A DNA stretch of 64,000 nt from Planctomycetota bacterium (GTDB taxonomy: Bacteria; Planctomycetota; UBA11346): NCBI GenBank assembly GCA_014193115.1, contig BJHQ01000005.1, positions 264,598 to 328,597 of the forward strand. The letters are read 5' to 3'. The position numbers and the translations under genes are program-made. Numbering within the stretch: position 1 is the stretch's first letter; the number at the start of each line of letters is the position of its first letter. The notes beneath the pieces were generated by a model, which searched no databases, had not been told where the DNA came from, and was given only the letters and a program-made list of their open reading frames with translations. This document shows, in pieces, positions 10,101-18,418 of the stretch.

Positions 10101-10485
10101 CAGCGGCAGTCTGGCCACCGACGTGCGCTGGATCGGCTTCATGGACAACAACGCCAGCGATGAGGCCAAGACCAAGGAATGGAAGACCGGCACCCTGGAT
10201 TGGCTGGCCTATTGGAAACTCGGCGGCCCCGGCACCGGACGCGGCAACGAATACGAACCCGGCTTCCGGCCCCTGCCTTGGCCCGAGCACACCAGGATCC
10301 CCGGCAAGGACGACAAGTCCACCGGCCAGCTCGAATATAGCACCACGTCAAAGCCAGTGACCCCAGGAACCTACCGGATCGTCTTCGCCAGCCGACGCAT
10401 CGGCGATCTGGTCGCCGGCACGGCCACGGTGGAAACACCGGATGGCAAAAAGCAGGTCAGCCAGTGTTTCGGCAGTGTCGAATGA
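7099..10485 (+). CDS. Type A large secreted protein of uncharacterised family, copy A1 (divergent)
   Basis: RBS ggaggg before ATG at 7099; signal peptide MKTTLALILTTGILTCLSPLAAA. Helical region with RLYRLQQPSGSW and LAEDIMRYLEDQFITWD; C-terminal tail GTATVETPDGKKQVSQCFGSVE. Confidence 0.8.
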   Translation: MKTTLALILTTGILTCLSPLAAADLPQVDRSKPFHIDLWMGVPSKDALAKIGIDGSKNKLPSDPSSGWTFPWFIGAVQVGTEIRQPYALPYESWYTPHNQLQENDGNCPYAFFNFRQAKEDLQAFSCTITDAKISGNARVDLGGTQALSVAWEGTISGNSIRGKATMSLAEDRVLERPLVGVLRPTEPLDLRNAVYQIRFKGQVLVFEVRDGKAGQGSGRPWDPIGRPVAFGRLLPVDASQLTVTALPPEVRGVSVALAGIVQVDGKPLEIPTTVVLANGLAVGQATRGKMPGVEVQAYPLTDPVAARWRDWMGAIHAEGKPVDPALVQQAQDEAATIPALPAPSPATTFTHQHLEGRFIYAPWLPLSATAGAVKYRIELTPSHPPHSKPLVLEVAAAQSVDLRPVWAGMAPGNYALAITALDAGGAAIGTAQRSKLIKKVPFGSHPLTVIPDPIAMDLALRFPRYLADHQYAFHTLFREIDAAGENAVISKTIASICHSPWHLLTRWGTPAEQVRGRVLADYFTKVLQWDADQPLGIQQGYKAMYFGAAQDWGRAVLDDFAATKAEDRLALVRTAFDRLYRLQQPSGSWALMWDRTPWPKWSGAFTMWNTAWLDHNGAAYALPFGRYRNLSGDHRYLDAELKAVRWVLRNSLRTGYWETQAQQGDSNYNRPTAHTMALDFLLYLLEQAPADQADSVLAEDIMRYLEDQFITWDRVPAVSGGTMTDNGVLRLAIVSLLLHQRTGKPMHLAKAEALFNAYMINRDPVSGLTDMRWNRYMSEVDDPVYALRYVELRRQVLAEPTSSAVLGTTPLTLTLDRAAAGSERVRLHLDSRDGKVVQAIATTPTWQTLDIPFTTVSRRHQQDGETLFHAVDASGLKVGPHGIEGSVSVALAAPGGTPVPTVFNLTAAPGQRTLVGTWSQGTATGRVAGEGLRPSVAKPKHLHLQIAQAVAGGESWQNWALLRTNFQDGTATGAVICNTNAGWRATTTACDLRLGTDGTISGSLATDVRWIGFMDNNASDEAKTKEWKTGTLDWLAYWKLGGPGTGRGNEYEPGFRPLPWPEHTRIPGKDDKSTGQLEYSTTSKPVTPGTYRIVFASRRIGDLVAGTATVETPDGKKQVSQCFGSVE

Positions 10486-10525
10486 AACTTCCTGCAACCG
10501 ATGATCTACGGAGAAACAACAAACC

Positions 10526-13500
10526 ATGACCAAGTCCATCCACCTGGTCCTGCTGGCGGGTTTGCTCGTGGGAATTCATTCACTCAGTGCAGCGGAAACC
10601 CCGCTGGATACCTCGAAACCCATCCGCTTCGACATCCAACTCGGCCCCGCCCAGTTCCCGGCCGGAAAACCCAAGGCGGGTGCCTTTCAGCCCGCCGTCC
10701 TCGGAGGTTACATCGAAGGCGGCAAGGTCACCGGGGCCTATGCGCCAAACATGACCGCAGTCTATGCGGCCGGGCAATCGCCTGATGACAACTATTGGGA
10801 TCTCTGCCCGTACGGGCCGCGTGCACCGATCGAAGGCGAGGCCGCCTGGAGCAGCCGCATCCGCGAGGTTTCAGCGTCCATCGGCCCGGATGGTTTCCAT
10901 GGCACCTGGAGCGTCAGTTTCGGCAAGGGCGATCCGGCCAAGAGCCCGGCCATCACCCCTGAATTGAAGATCCGCATCAAGGCGCATGCGGGTGTGGTCG
11001 GCTATGTGGGCACGTATGAAGGCACGGTGGGCGATGCGGCGGTGCAGGGTCCCTGCGTGGTCCGCGCCCGCAATGTCGCCGCCGGTATGATTGATCCCGC
11101 CAATGCCTTTTACCAGATCATCGGTGGCGGCTTCCGGGTCTTCGTCGAGGTCCGCGCCGGCAAGCCGGTGCAGGCCTGGGCGGTCGCCAATGGCGTGGGC
11201 AATCAGGGTTGGGTCTACCGGCGTCCGGACGCACCGGCGGCTGCCACCCGATTGTCCCCGGCCGATGCCACGGTGCTCACCATCGCCATTGCTGATGAAG
11301 GTCTGGCCGGAACGGCCGCCACCTTGCATGGCACCATCACCATCGCCCCGTCCACCACCCTCAAACTGAATGAAGTGGTCGTCAGTGGCGCCGGAAAAAT
11401 GCGGGTTTCCGGTAAGGATTCCACGGTCGAGGCGGTGCGCAGTTATCCGCTCAACGATCCGCAGATGGCTCGCTGTCTGGATCTGCTCAAGGAGACGCAT
11501 CGTGGCACCAAACCAGTCCCCGAGGCCCTGCTGGCCCAGGTCCGGCAGGAATCCGTGCGCGACGATGTCCAACCGGCGCCCAGCGAGGCGATGCGTTATA
11601 CCCACCGCCTTTGGAAATCGAGCAGTTTCATCTATGCGCCCTGGTTCGACTTCGAAACCGTGCCTGGCGCGGTGAAGTATCGCTTCGCCATCCACACCTC
11701 GAACGTCCACAACCAATTAGTTGAACCGCCGGTCATCAGTTTCGAGGCCGCTTCACCACGCGCCTCGTTGGCTCCGATCTGGGACAAAATGCCGGTCGCG
11801 GACGGTCCACGGGCGTTTCTGTCGCTCAAGGTGACCGGCCTGGATGCCGCCGGCAAGCCGGTTGGTGAACCGCAGTCCCGTGGCATCCAACGCCGGTCAC
11901 CCTTCAACCCCGAAATGATCGTCACCCCCGACGCAAAAGTGCTGATGGAACTGGCCCTGCGCCAACCACGCTTCCTGTTTGATCAGTATCATTCCCATCT
12001 GTATCTGACGGAAGCCGTGCGTGCGGCGGGCAACGGCGTTCAACCATTGGGCTACGGTCCCAGCCACTGGCATAACACGCAGCAATGGCTGGCCATGGAG
12101 GAGACCGACCCCGGGCGTCGCATCCAGCAGTTGCGCCTGCTGGATACCTTCAACAAGCAGCGCCTGCTCGACGTCAATGGCGCCTTCAAGACCCCGTACC
12201 ATTACAACGCCGTCGTCAGTGGCGTCGTGCAGGAGACCGGTCGCAACTATCTCAATGCCCTCGATATCCAGTTCGATGCCGAGGTGGTCGACCGGTTGCG
12301 GTTGTGGCTCCGGTATTTCGGTCGCTTGCAGCAACCCAGCGGCTCGTGGTGCATCTCGGAGCGGGCCGCGCTTGGCTGCTCTGGCGGGTATAGCCTGTGG
12401 GGCAGCCGGCACCTGGAGAATACCAGTGCGCCGTGGCTGCCTTTTATGGCGCGGCTGCGCCGGTTCGATGACCAAATCGAAACCCGCTCCCTCGCCCGCG
12501 CCATCGAGGAGCGAGCGTCATCGTGGGTTCGCAACAATACCCTGCGCACCGGTTTCGGCGAACAGATGCATCAGCAGACCGATCCCACCGACATGGCGCA
12601 TTCGGCCCAGAACCAGATCGAATACGTGCTCTACGTCCTCCGGCACGCACCGCCATCGCAACGCGATTTGGTCATGGCCAGCGACCTGATGCGCCGCATC
12701 GAAGATCTCTTCATCACCTGGGATGCGCTGCCGTTGACCGGGGGCGGTGCTTTCACCTTCGGACCATCGCTGCCTGCCGTCGAGGCGCTGTGCCTGCTGG
12801 AACTCTACACCCTGGATGGCGACCCAGCGCTGCTCGCCAAGAGTGAGGCCTTGGCCGCATCGTACCTGCAACGCGCTGATCCCTGGAACGGAAGCGGGGC
12901 CGATCCGATGACCGGCGGTTTCAGTTTATCCTACAACCGATTCCTGCAAGAAACCGATGACCCGGAATGGATCGTGCGCTGGGTGCAACTCCATCGCGCT
13001 CTCACCAAGGCTCCGCCTGCCGCCATCCCGGAACGTCATCTCACCCTCACCTGCGATCGGCTCATCGACGGCGTCGATCGCGTGGTTCTCGACCTGGCCA
13101 TCGCCGACGGCAAGATCACCCAGGCCCTGGCCCGCACTCCGACCTGGGATGGACCAGGAGCGAACTTTCATCAGCCCGGACGCCTGCACACCCGCCCCGG
13201 AAAGAAGCTGTTCCACACCGTGGATGCCACTGGTCTCGCCATCACGCCGGACGGCATCAGCGGGCAAGTCATGCTGACTTTGCACGATCCGCAGGGTGGG
13301 GAGGCGCGCCGCCTGACCGTCGAAGTTACGGCGAAAAGACAGCATGTCCGCGGCTGGCTGGGAACCTGGAAGCAGGGTCCATCAGGAGGTCGGGTCGAAG
13401 GCCGTACCGTTGCCGACGCGCCAGCCACCGGGGCTCAGCAGATCTTCGTTCAGGTGCATGAAGCCCTGGCTGGTGGCGAGGCATGGCAGACCTGGTCCCT

Positions 13501-13996
13501 GGCTGGCGCGGTACTGCCTGCGGTCGGCACGGCGACCGCCGCCACTTTCATCAATCCCAATGCCGGCTGGACCGCCCAGTCGACCGTGAGCGCGTGCTCC
13601 CTGAATGACGCGGATTTCTCCATGACCATGGATGCCGAGGTGACCTGGCAGGGCGTCGCGGAACTGGAGTACGTCAAGGGTGAATTGCCGAAGGCAACCG
13701 CCAACTATAAAACCACACCGGAATCCGCGCAGGCGCTGCTGGCCAATTGGGAGATTCCCGGCAAGGGATTTACCCTCGAATTCCCACTGCAACCAACCAA
13801 AGGGGATTGGGATCCGGCCAAGCCGGTGGCGTACACCACCACCTGGAAACCAGTCACTGCAGGCAAATACCGACTGAAATGTGATGGCAAACGCCTGGGC
13901 CATATTCTGTATGGCACGGCGATCGTCACCGGACCAGACGGCAAGGAAACTGCGCGGCAGTTTCTGGGTGATGTCGAATCAATCGTAAAACCGTGA
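10526..13996 (+). CDS. Type A large secreted protein of uncharacterised family, copy A2
   Basis: Signal peptide MTKSIHLVLLAGLLVGIHSLSAA; shared motifs VLGGYIEGGKVTGAYAP, GRLQQPSGSW, SDLMRRIEDLFITWDALP, ALARTPTWDGPG, INPNAGWTAQS, GPDGKETARQFLGDVES. Confidence 0.85.
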   Translation: MTKSIHLVLLAGLLVGIHSLSAAETPLDTSKPIRFDIQLGPAQFPAGKPKAGAFQPAVLGGYIEGGKVTGAYAPNMTAVYAAGQSPDDNYWDLCPYGPRAPIEGEAAWSSRIREVSASIGPDGFHGTWSVSFGKGDPAKSPAITPELKIRIKAHAGVVGYVGTYEGTVGDAAVQGPCVVRARNVAAGMIDPANAFYQIIGGGFRVFVEVRAGKPVQAWAVANGVGNQGWVYRRPDAPAAATRLSPADATVLTIAIADEGLAGTAATLHGTITIAPSTTLKLNEVVVSGAGKMRVSGKDSTVEAVRSYPLNDPQMARCLDLLKETHRGTKPVPEALLAQVRQESVRDDVQPAPSEAMRYTHRLWKSSSFIYAPWFDFETVPGAVKYRFAIHTSNVHNQLVEPPVISFEAASPRASLAPIWDKMPVADGPRAFLSLKVTGLDAAGKPVGEPQSRGIQRRSPFNPEMIVTPDAKVLMELALRQPRFLFDQYHSHLYLTEAVRAAGNGVQPLGYGPSHWHNTQQWLAMEETDPGRRIQQLRLLDTFNKQRLLDVNGAFKTPYHYNAVVSGVVQETGRNYLNALDIQFDAEVVDRLRLWLRYFGRLQQPSGSWCISERAALGCSGGYSLWGSRHLENTSAPWLPFMARLRRFDDQIETRSLARAIEERASSWVRNNTLRTGFGEQMHQQTDPTDMAHSAQNQIEYVLYVLRHAPPSQRDLVMASDLMRRIEDLFITWDALPLTGGGAFTFGPSLPAVEALCLLELYTLDGDPALLAKSEALAASYLQRADPWNGSGADPMTGGFSLSYNRFLQETDDPEWIVRWVQLHRALTKAPPAAIPERHLTLTCDRLIDGVDRVVLDLAIADGKITQALARTPTWDGPGANFHQPGRLHTRPGKKLFHTVDATGLAITPDGISGQVMLTLHDPQGGEARRLTVEVTAKRQHVRGWLGTWKQGPSGGRVEGRTVADAPATGAQQIFVQVHEALAGGEAWQTWSLAGAVLPAVGTATAATFINPNAGWTAQSTVSACSLNDADFSMTMDAEVTWQGVAELEYVKGELPKATANYKTTPESAQALLANWEIPGKGFTLEFPLQPTKGDWDPAKPVAYTTTWKPVTAGKYRLKCDGKRLGHILYGTAIVTGPDGKETARQFLGDVESIVKP

Positions 13997-14018
13997 CCAA
14001 ATCGGACGGGGAGGAGCC

Positions 14019-14822
14019 ATGACCAAATTCACCCATTTCAATCTTGGTCGGGAGGCGCCTGATCAGCAACGTCCGCTGTGGGAACGCGGGGTCGGGGTGG
14101 ATGTACTCGGACGGCACGATGATCGGATCACGTATCGGTTGCTTGTACTGCCCATGTTGTTCCTCATTGAACCAGCCGTTGCGGCGCGGGTAGGTGCGTA
14201 TGCGGAAAATGGTGGCACGGTGTTGGCGACCTGGTTGACCGGCATCGTGGACGAGAACAACCTGTGCCATCCTGGTTGGCCAGGTGGCGGCCCGCGCGAA
14301 TTATTTGGGATCTGGGCGGAGGAAATCGATGTGCTCCACGAAAGCGACCGGCAGGAAATTCACTTCAAGCCCGATACTTCGTTGAACCTGACCGGCCGGC
14401 ATCGCGTCCGAGCTTACGCCGATCTTCAGCATCTTGAAGGCGCAACGGCAATAGCAGAATATGGAAGCGATTTCTATGCCGGAAGACCTGCCTTGACCTG
14501 TCATCGCGTCGGTCGGGGCGAAGCCTGGTATCTCGCCGCCGAACTCGACCACGTCGGACTCCATGCCGTGGTTGGCGCATTGGCCAAACGAACCGGGATC
14601 CGCCAACTCCTGCCCACGCCGCATCCCGGTCTCACGGTTCAATCGCGTACCGACGGCAAGACCGAATGGCTCTTCGTCCTGAACTTCTCGGGTCAAACCC
14701 ATTCCGTGGACCCGGGACCAGTGACCGATCAGGAAACCGATGCCACCATACATGAACCTGTGCTGGTCACAGGATGGGGATCCAAAGTGGTATTTCGGAA
14801 AGCGAGGAATGCACTGTCATGA
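14019..14822 (+). pseudogene. GH42 beta-galactosidase C-terminal fragment (trimerisation and C-terminal beta domains only; catalytic TIM barrel absent)
   Basis: YRLLVLPMLFLIEPAVAARVGAYAENGGTVLATWLTGIVDENNLCHPGWPGGGPRELFGIWAEEIDVL is typical of the GH42 trimerisation domain; LTVQSRTDGKTEWLFVLNFSGQT is typical of the C-terminal region. No catalytic-domain sequence upstream. Confidence 0.75.
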
Positions 14823-17800
14823 ATGCACAACCAGGGATCAAGAAAGAGAGCGTGGACATGCGCCGCGAACTCATCCTGCTGGCGTATCTCGCCAGCGCAT
14901 CCTTCACCCTGATGGCGGCAGATGCCCTCCCGCTAGGAAAACTTCCGCCGCCGAAACTGGATTATTCCAAACCGATACAGTTTGATGTGCAATTTTCCCC
15001 TGTGGTATTTCCTCAAGATACCCCGAAAGAGGTTCGCGGTAATCCATTGCCGGCCATCATTGGCGGCTACCTGGAGGGTGGGAAGGTGACCGGCGCCTAT
15101 GCGCCGGATATCAGCCACATCTATCATGCGGGTGCAAGTCCGGATCAGTTCGAGTGGGATCTGTGTCCGTATGGGCCCCGTCATGGTACAGGATCGCGTG
15201 ATGCTCAACGTGAAAAATTCACCAGTTCCACGCTGCGGATGACTGATGCTCAGGTTGAGGGAACCTGGCGTTTCAACTACATTTCCACCAAGGATTCCGG
15301 AAAAACAACCTCGCCAGTCTATGAAATCAGCATCCAGGCCACCGCGACCAGTTGCGGGTATGCCGGAACCTATACCGGAAAAATAGCGGATGTGCCGGTC
15401 AGTGGCGATTGCGTGCTGGCCGCTCATAACATCCCGGCGGGGGTGATCGATCCAGCCAATGCCATTTACCAGATTCTTGGCGGGAACTACGCTGTCTTGG
15501 TCGAAGTCCAAGCGGGAAAAGCAGTCCAGGCCTGGGCGGTTGCGGGGGTGGTTAGTGCTGAACGAACCTGGAGGTATCGTTACCCCGGTGATGCGGTGGC
15601 CGCCACGTTCCTGTTTCCTGCCGATGCATCCGGCATGAGCCTGAAAATCACCGATGAGGGTCTGGATGGCAAGGCGGTCACGCTGGGTGGTCAGATTACC
15701 ATCACGCCGGAACCCAAAACCGCTTCAAGGATGTTTGGACCAACGACCCTCGATCTCAGCGGAACGGTCATCAGCGGCGCAGGAAAAATACGAGGGAATG
15801 GCAAGGAATCCAAGGTGGAACAGGCCAGAAGTTATCCGCTCACCGATCCGTTGATGGCCCGCAGTCTGGCGCTGCTCAAGGAAACTCATCGCGGTAGCAA
15901 ACCAACCGCTCCAGAACTGCTGGCGCAGGCCGATCAGGAATCGCTGCGCACGGATGTCCAACCGGGTCCGAGCGAACAGACCCGTTACATGCAGCGCCTT
16001 TGGAATGGTGGCACGAGTGGGGAATATAACTACCATCGTTCCTACATTTATGCACCCTGGCTCGATCTTGAGGTTGTACCCAGCGCCGTCCGTTATCGGT
16101 TTGACTTGATCGACGCTTCGCATGAAAATACCGGAATCCGGCCCTTGATCGATTTCTTCGAAGCGTCCTCTCCACGGGTCTCGCTTCTTCCGATCTGGGC
16201 CAAGGTGCCCAAGAACCTTGGTCGGAACCCCATCAGTTCACTTCGTGTCACTGCTTTCGATGCTGATGGTAAAGCGCTGGGAAAACCGCAGGAATGCGGT
16301 ATCACTCGTAGGCCGGCTTTTTCCCAGGATCAGATCGTGACCCCTGATCCCAAGGTGCTGATGGAACTAGCGATGCGCCAACCATACCATCTGACCACGC
16401 GATATTATTCACACCTGTATCTGACCGAGGCGGTACTGGCAGCCAAGAACGGGGTGAAGCCCCTGAGTTATGAATCTCCGCATCACCATTTGCCACAGAC
16501 CCTGATGGTCGAGCATGAGGATAATCCGGTCCAACGGGATCAGTACATGCGGTTGTTGAATACCTATGTGGATCGACGAATGAAGGAACAGAATGAACCC
16601 TACTTCAAGCTGCCCTACCACTACAACGTCGGCCTGAATGGCGTGGTCCAGGAAACCGGGCGAAATTTCCTGAACGTCCTGGATCTTCAGCCGAATACCG
16701 AATTATTGGATCGTATGCGTCTGTGGACTCGCTTTTTTTCGCGCATGCAGCAACCCAGTGGTTCATGGACGATTTCCTATCGAGGTATGTTGGGGTGCAC
16801 TGGCGGCTATTCCCTTGGTGGCAGTTTTTTCCTGGATCAACCGAGTACACCCTGGTTGCCATTTCTGGCCCGAATGCGCCAGCATGACAATGATCCGACC
16901 TTTCGCGCCATGGAACGCGCCATCGAGGAAAAGGCGGCGTCCTGGGTTTTGAACAATACGCTTCGTACTGGTTTTTCGGAAAACGTGCAGCAGCAGACCC
17001 TCAGCAACGACAATGGCCACACGGTGCCCAACCAGATTGAGTATGTGTTATATGTGCTGCGCCACGCACCGCCCGTCCAGCGCGATGTCGTCATGGCCAC
17101 CGATCTCATGCGTCGGATCGAGGATCTCTTCATTTCCTGGGAGGCGCACGCGAAAACGAGAGGAGGGAATTTCACCTTCGAGCGTTCGCTCTATCCGATC
17201 GAAGCCCTTTGCTTTCTGGAATTGTATGCGCTGACCGGTGATCCGTTGATGCGGGCCAAGAGTGAAGCCCTGGTCAGCACCTACTTGCAAGACAGCGATC
17301 CCTGGAATGGCAGCAATGGTCTTTCCGGATTGACGAGTAAAATGAATTATGACCGATTCATCCAAGAAACTGACGATCCCGACTGGATCGTGCGTTGGGT
17401 GCATCGTGACCGTGAACTTCGCGCCACCCCGCCCTCTGCCGCACCCGAGCAACACCTGACGGTAACCCTGGATCAACTGATCGATGGCATCGACCGGGTT
17501 GTGCTGGATTTGGCCCTGGCCGATGGCAGGGTGACCCAGGCCCTGGCGCGCACCCCAACCTGGGATGGACCTGGAATCAATTTCTATCAACCCGGCACTG
17601 TCCACACCCGTCCTGGCAAGGCTTTCTTCCACAGCGTGGATGCATCCGGCCTGAAGCTCAGCGCCGAAGGACTCAGTGGTACGGTGAAACTCACCCTAAA
17701 ACCGCCCCAAAGCGATACCTTGATCTCCATGATCGCTGAAATCAGCGCCAAACGCCACGCTCTACGCGGCTGGCGTGGAACCTGGAAACAAGATAATAAT

Positions 17801-18418
17801 CAGGGACGGGTCGAAGGCGTCACCCTGGTCGATGCGGTTGTCAAAGGCCCGCAACAGATTTTTGTCAAAGTCAACGACGCCCTGAGCGGCGGCGAAGCCT
17901 GGCAAAACTGGACTCTGGCCGGCGCGGTCCTCCCAAGCACAGGAAGTGCAACCGGCGCGACCCTCATCAACCCCAATGCCGGTTGGACCGCTCAAGCCAC
18001 GGGTCTCAAGGATTGCATCCTGAACGGCGACACCTTTACCATGTCCATGGATGGCGAAGTCACCTGGCACGGTGTCGCCGAGCGGATCCCAAAGGACGAA
18101 ACACAGACAACCTACACCTACAAGACCACCCCAGAATCCAATCAGGCGCTCTTGGCCCATTGGGAACTTTCCATCAACAAAAATAACAGCTCCCTGTACT
18201 GCCCATTCCTCAAACCAGGGACCGGAGATTTATCCGCAGACGGAAAGCTGATCTACCAGACCGATTCCAAACCCGTCACCCCCGGCAAATACCGATTGAA
18301 ACTAGATGGCAAACGCCTGGGCAATATTCTATTTGGCATGGCCACCATCACCGGCCCGGACGGCAGGGAATCCGTCCGACAGTTTCTGGGCGATGTGGAA
18401 AGCATCGGTAAACCATGA
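14819..18418 (+). CDS. Type A large secreted protein of uncharacterised family, copy A3
   Basis: Start at 14819 (ATGA overlap with preceding ORF) or 14858 (MRRELILLAYLASASFTLMAAD signal peptide). Highly similar to A4 over full length (GKLPPPKLDYSKPIQFDVQF, FFSRMQQPSGSW, SENVQQQTLSNDNGHT, RQFLGDVESIGKP). Confidence 0.85.
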   Translation: MNAQPGIKKESVDMRRELILLAYLASASFTLMAADALPLGKLPPPKLDYSKPIQFDVQFSPVVFPQDTPKEVRGNPLPAIIGGYLEGGKVTGAYAPDISHIYHAGASPDQFEWDLCPYGPRHGTGSRDAQREKFTSSTLRMTDAQVEGTWRFNYISTKDSGKTTSPVYEISIQATATSCGYAGTYTGKIADVPVSGDCVLAAHNIPAGVIDPANAIYQILGGNYAVLVEVQAGKAVQAWAVAGVVSAERTWRYRYPGDAVAATFLFPADASGMSLKITDEGLDGKAVTLGGQITITPEPKTASRMFGPTTLDLSGTVISGAGKIRGNGKESKVEQARSYPLTDPLMARSLALLKETHRGSKPTAPELLAQADQESLRTDVQPGPSEQTRYMQRLWNGGTSGEYNYHRSYIYAPWLDLEVVPSAVRYRFDLIDASHENTGIRPLIDFFEASSPRVSLLPIWAKVPKNLGRNPISSLRVTAFDADGKALGKPQECGITRRPAFSQDQIVTPDPKVLMELAMRQPYHLTTRYYSHLYLTEAVLAAKNGVKPLSYESPHHHLPQTLMVEHEDNPVQRDQYMRLLNTYVDRRMKEQNEPYFKLPYHYNVGLNGVVQETGRNFLNVLDLQPNTELLDRMRLWTRFFSRMQQPSGSWTISYRGMLGCTGGYSLGGSFFLDQPSTPWLPFLARMRQHDNDPTFRAMERAIEEKAASWVLNNTLRTGFSENVQQQTLSNDNGHTVPNQIEYVLYVLRHAPPVQRDVVMATDLMRRIEDLFISWEAHAKTRGGNFTFERSLYPIEALCFLELYALTGDPLMRAKSEALVSTYLQDSDPWNGSNGLSGLTSKMNYDRFIQETDDPDWIVRWVHRDRELRATPPSAAPEQHLTVTLDQLIDGIDRVVLDLALADGRVTQALARTPTWDGPGINFYQPGTVHTRPGKAFFHSVDASGLKLSAEGLSGTVKLTLKPPQSDTLISMIAEISAKRHALRGWRGTWKQDNNQGRVEGVTLVDAVVKGPQQIFVKVNDALSGGEAWQNWTLAGAVLPSTGSATGATLINPNAGWTAQATGLKDCILNGDTFTMSMDGEVTWHGVAERIPKDETQTTYTYKTTPESNQALLAHWELSINKNNSSLYCPFLKPGTGDLSADGKLIYQTDSKPVTPGKYRLKLDGKRLGNILFGMATITGPDGRESVRQFLGDVESIGKP

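Noticed and set aside
7147-10290. 1047-aa - strand ORF opposite A1
   Set aside because: Shadow ORF from high-GC codon bias; low-complexity Gly/Arg/Gln-rich protein with no family motifs, fully antisense to a convincing CDS.
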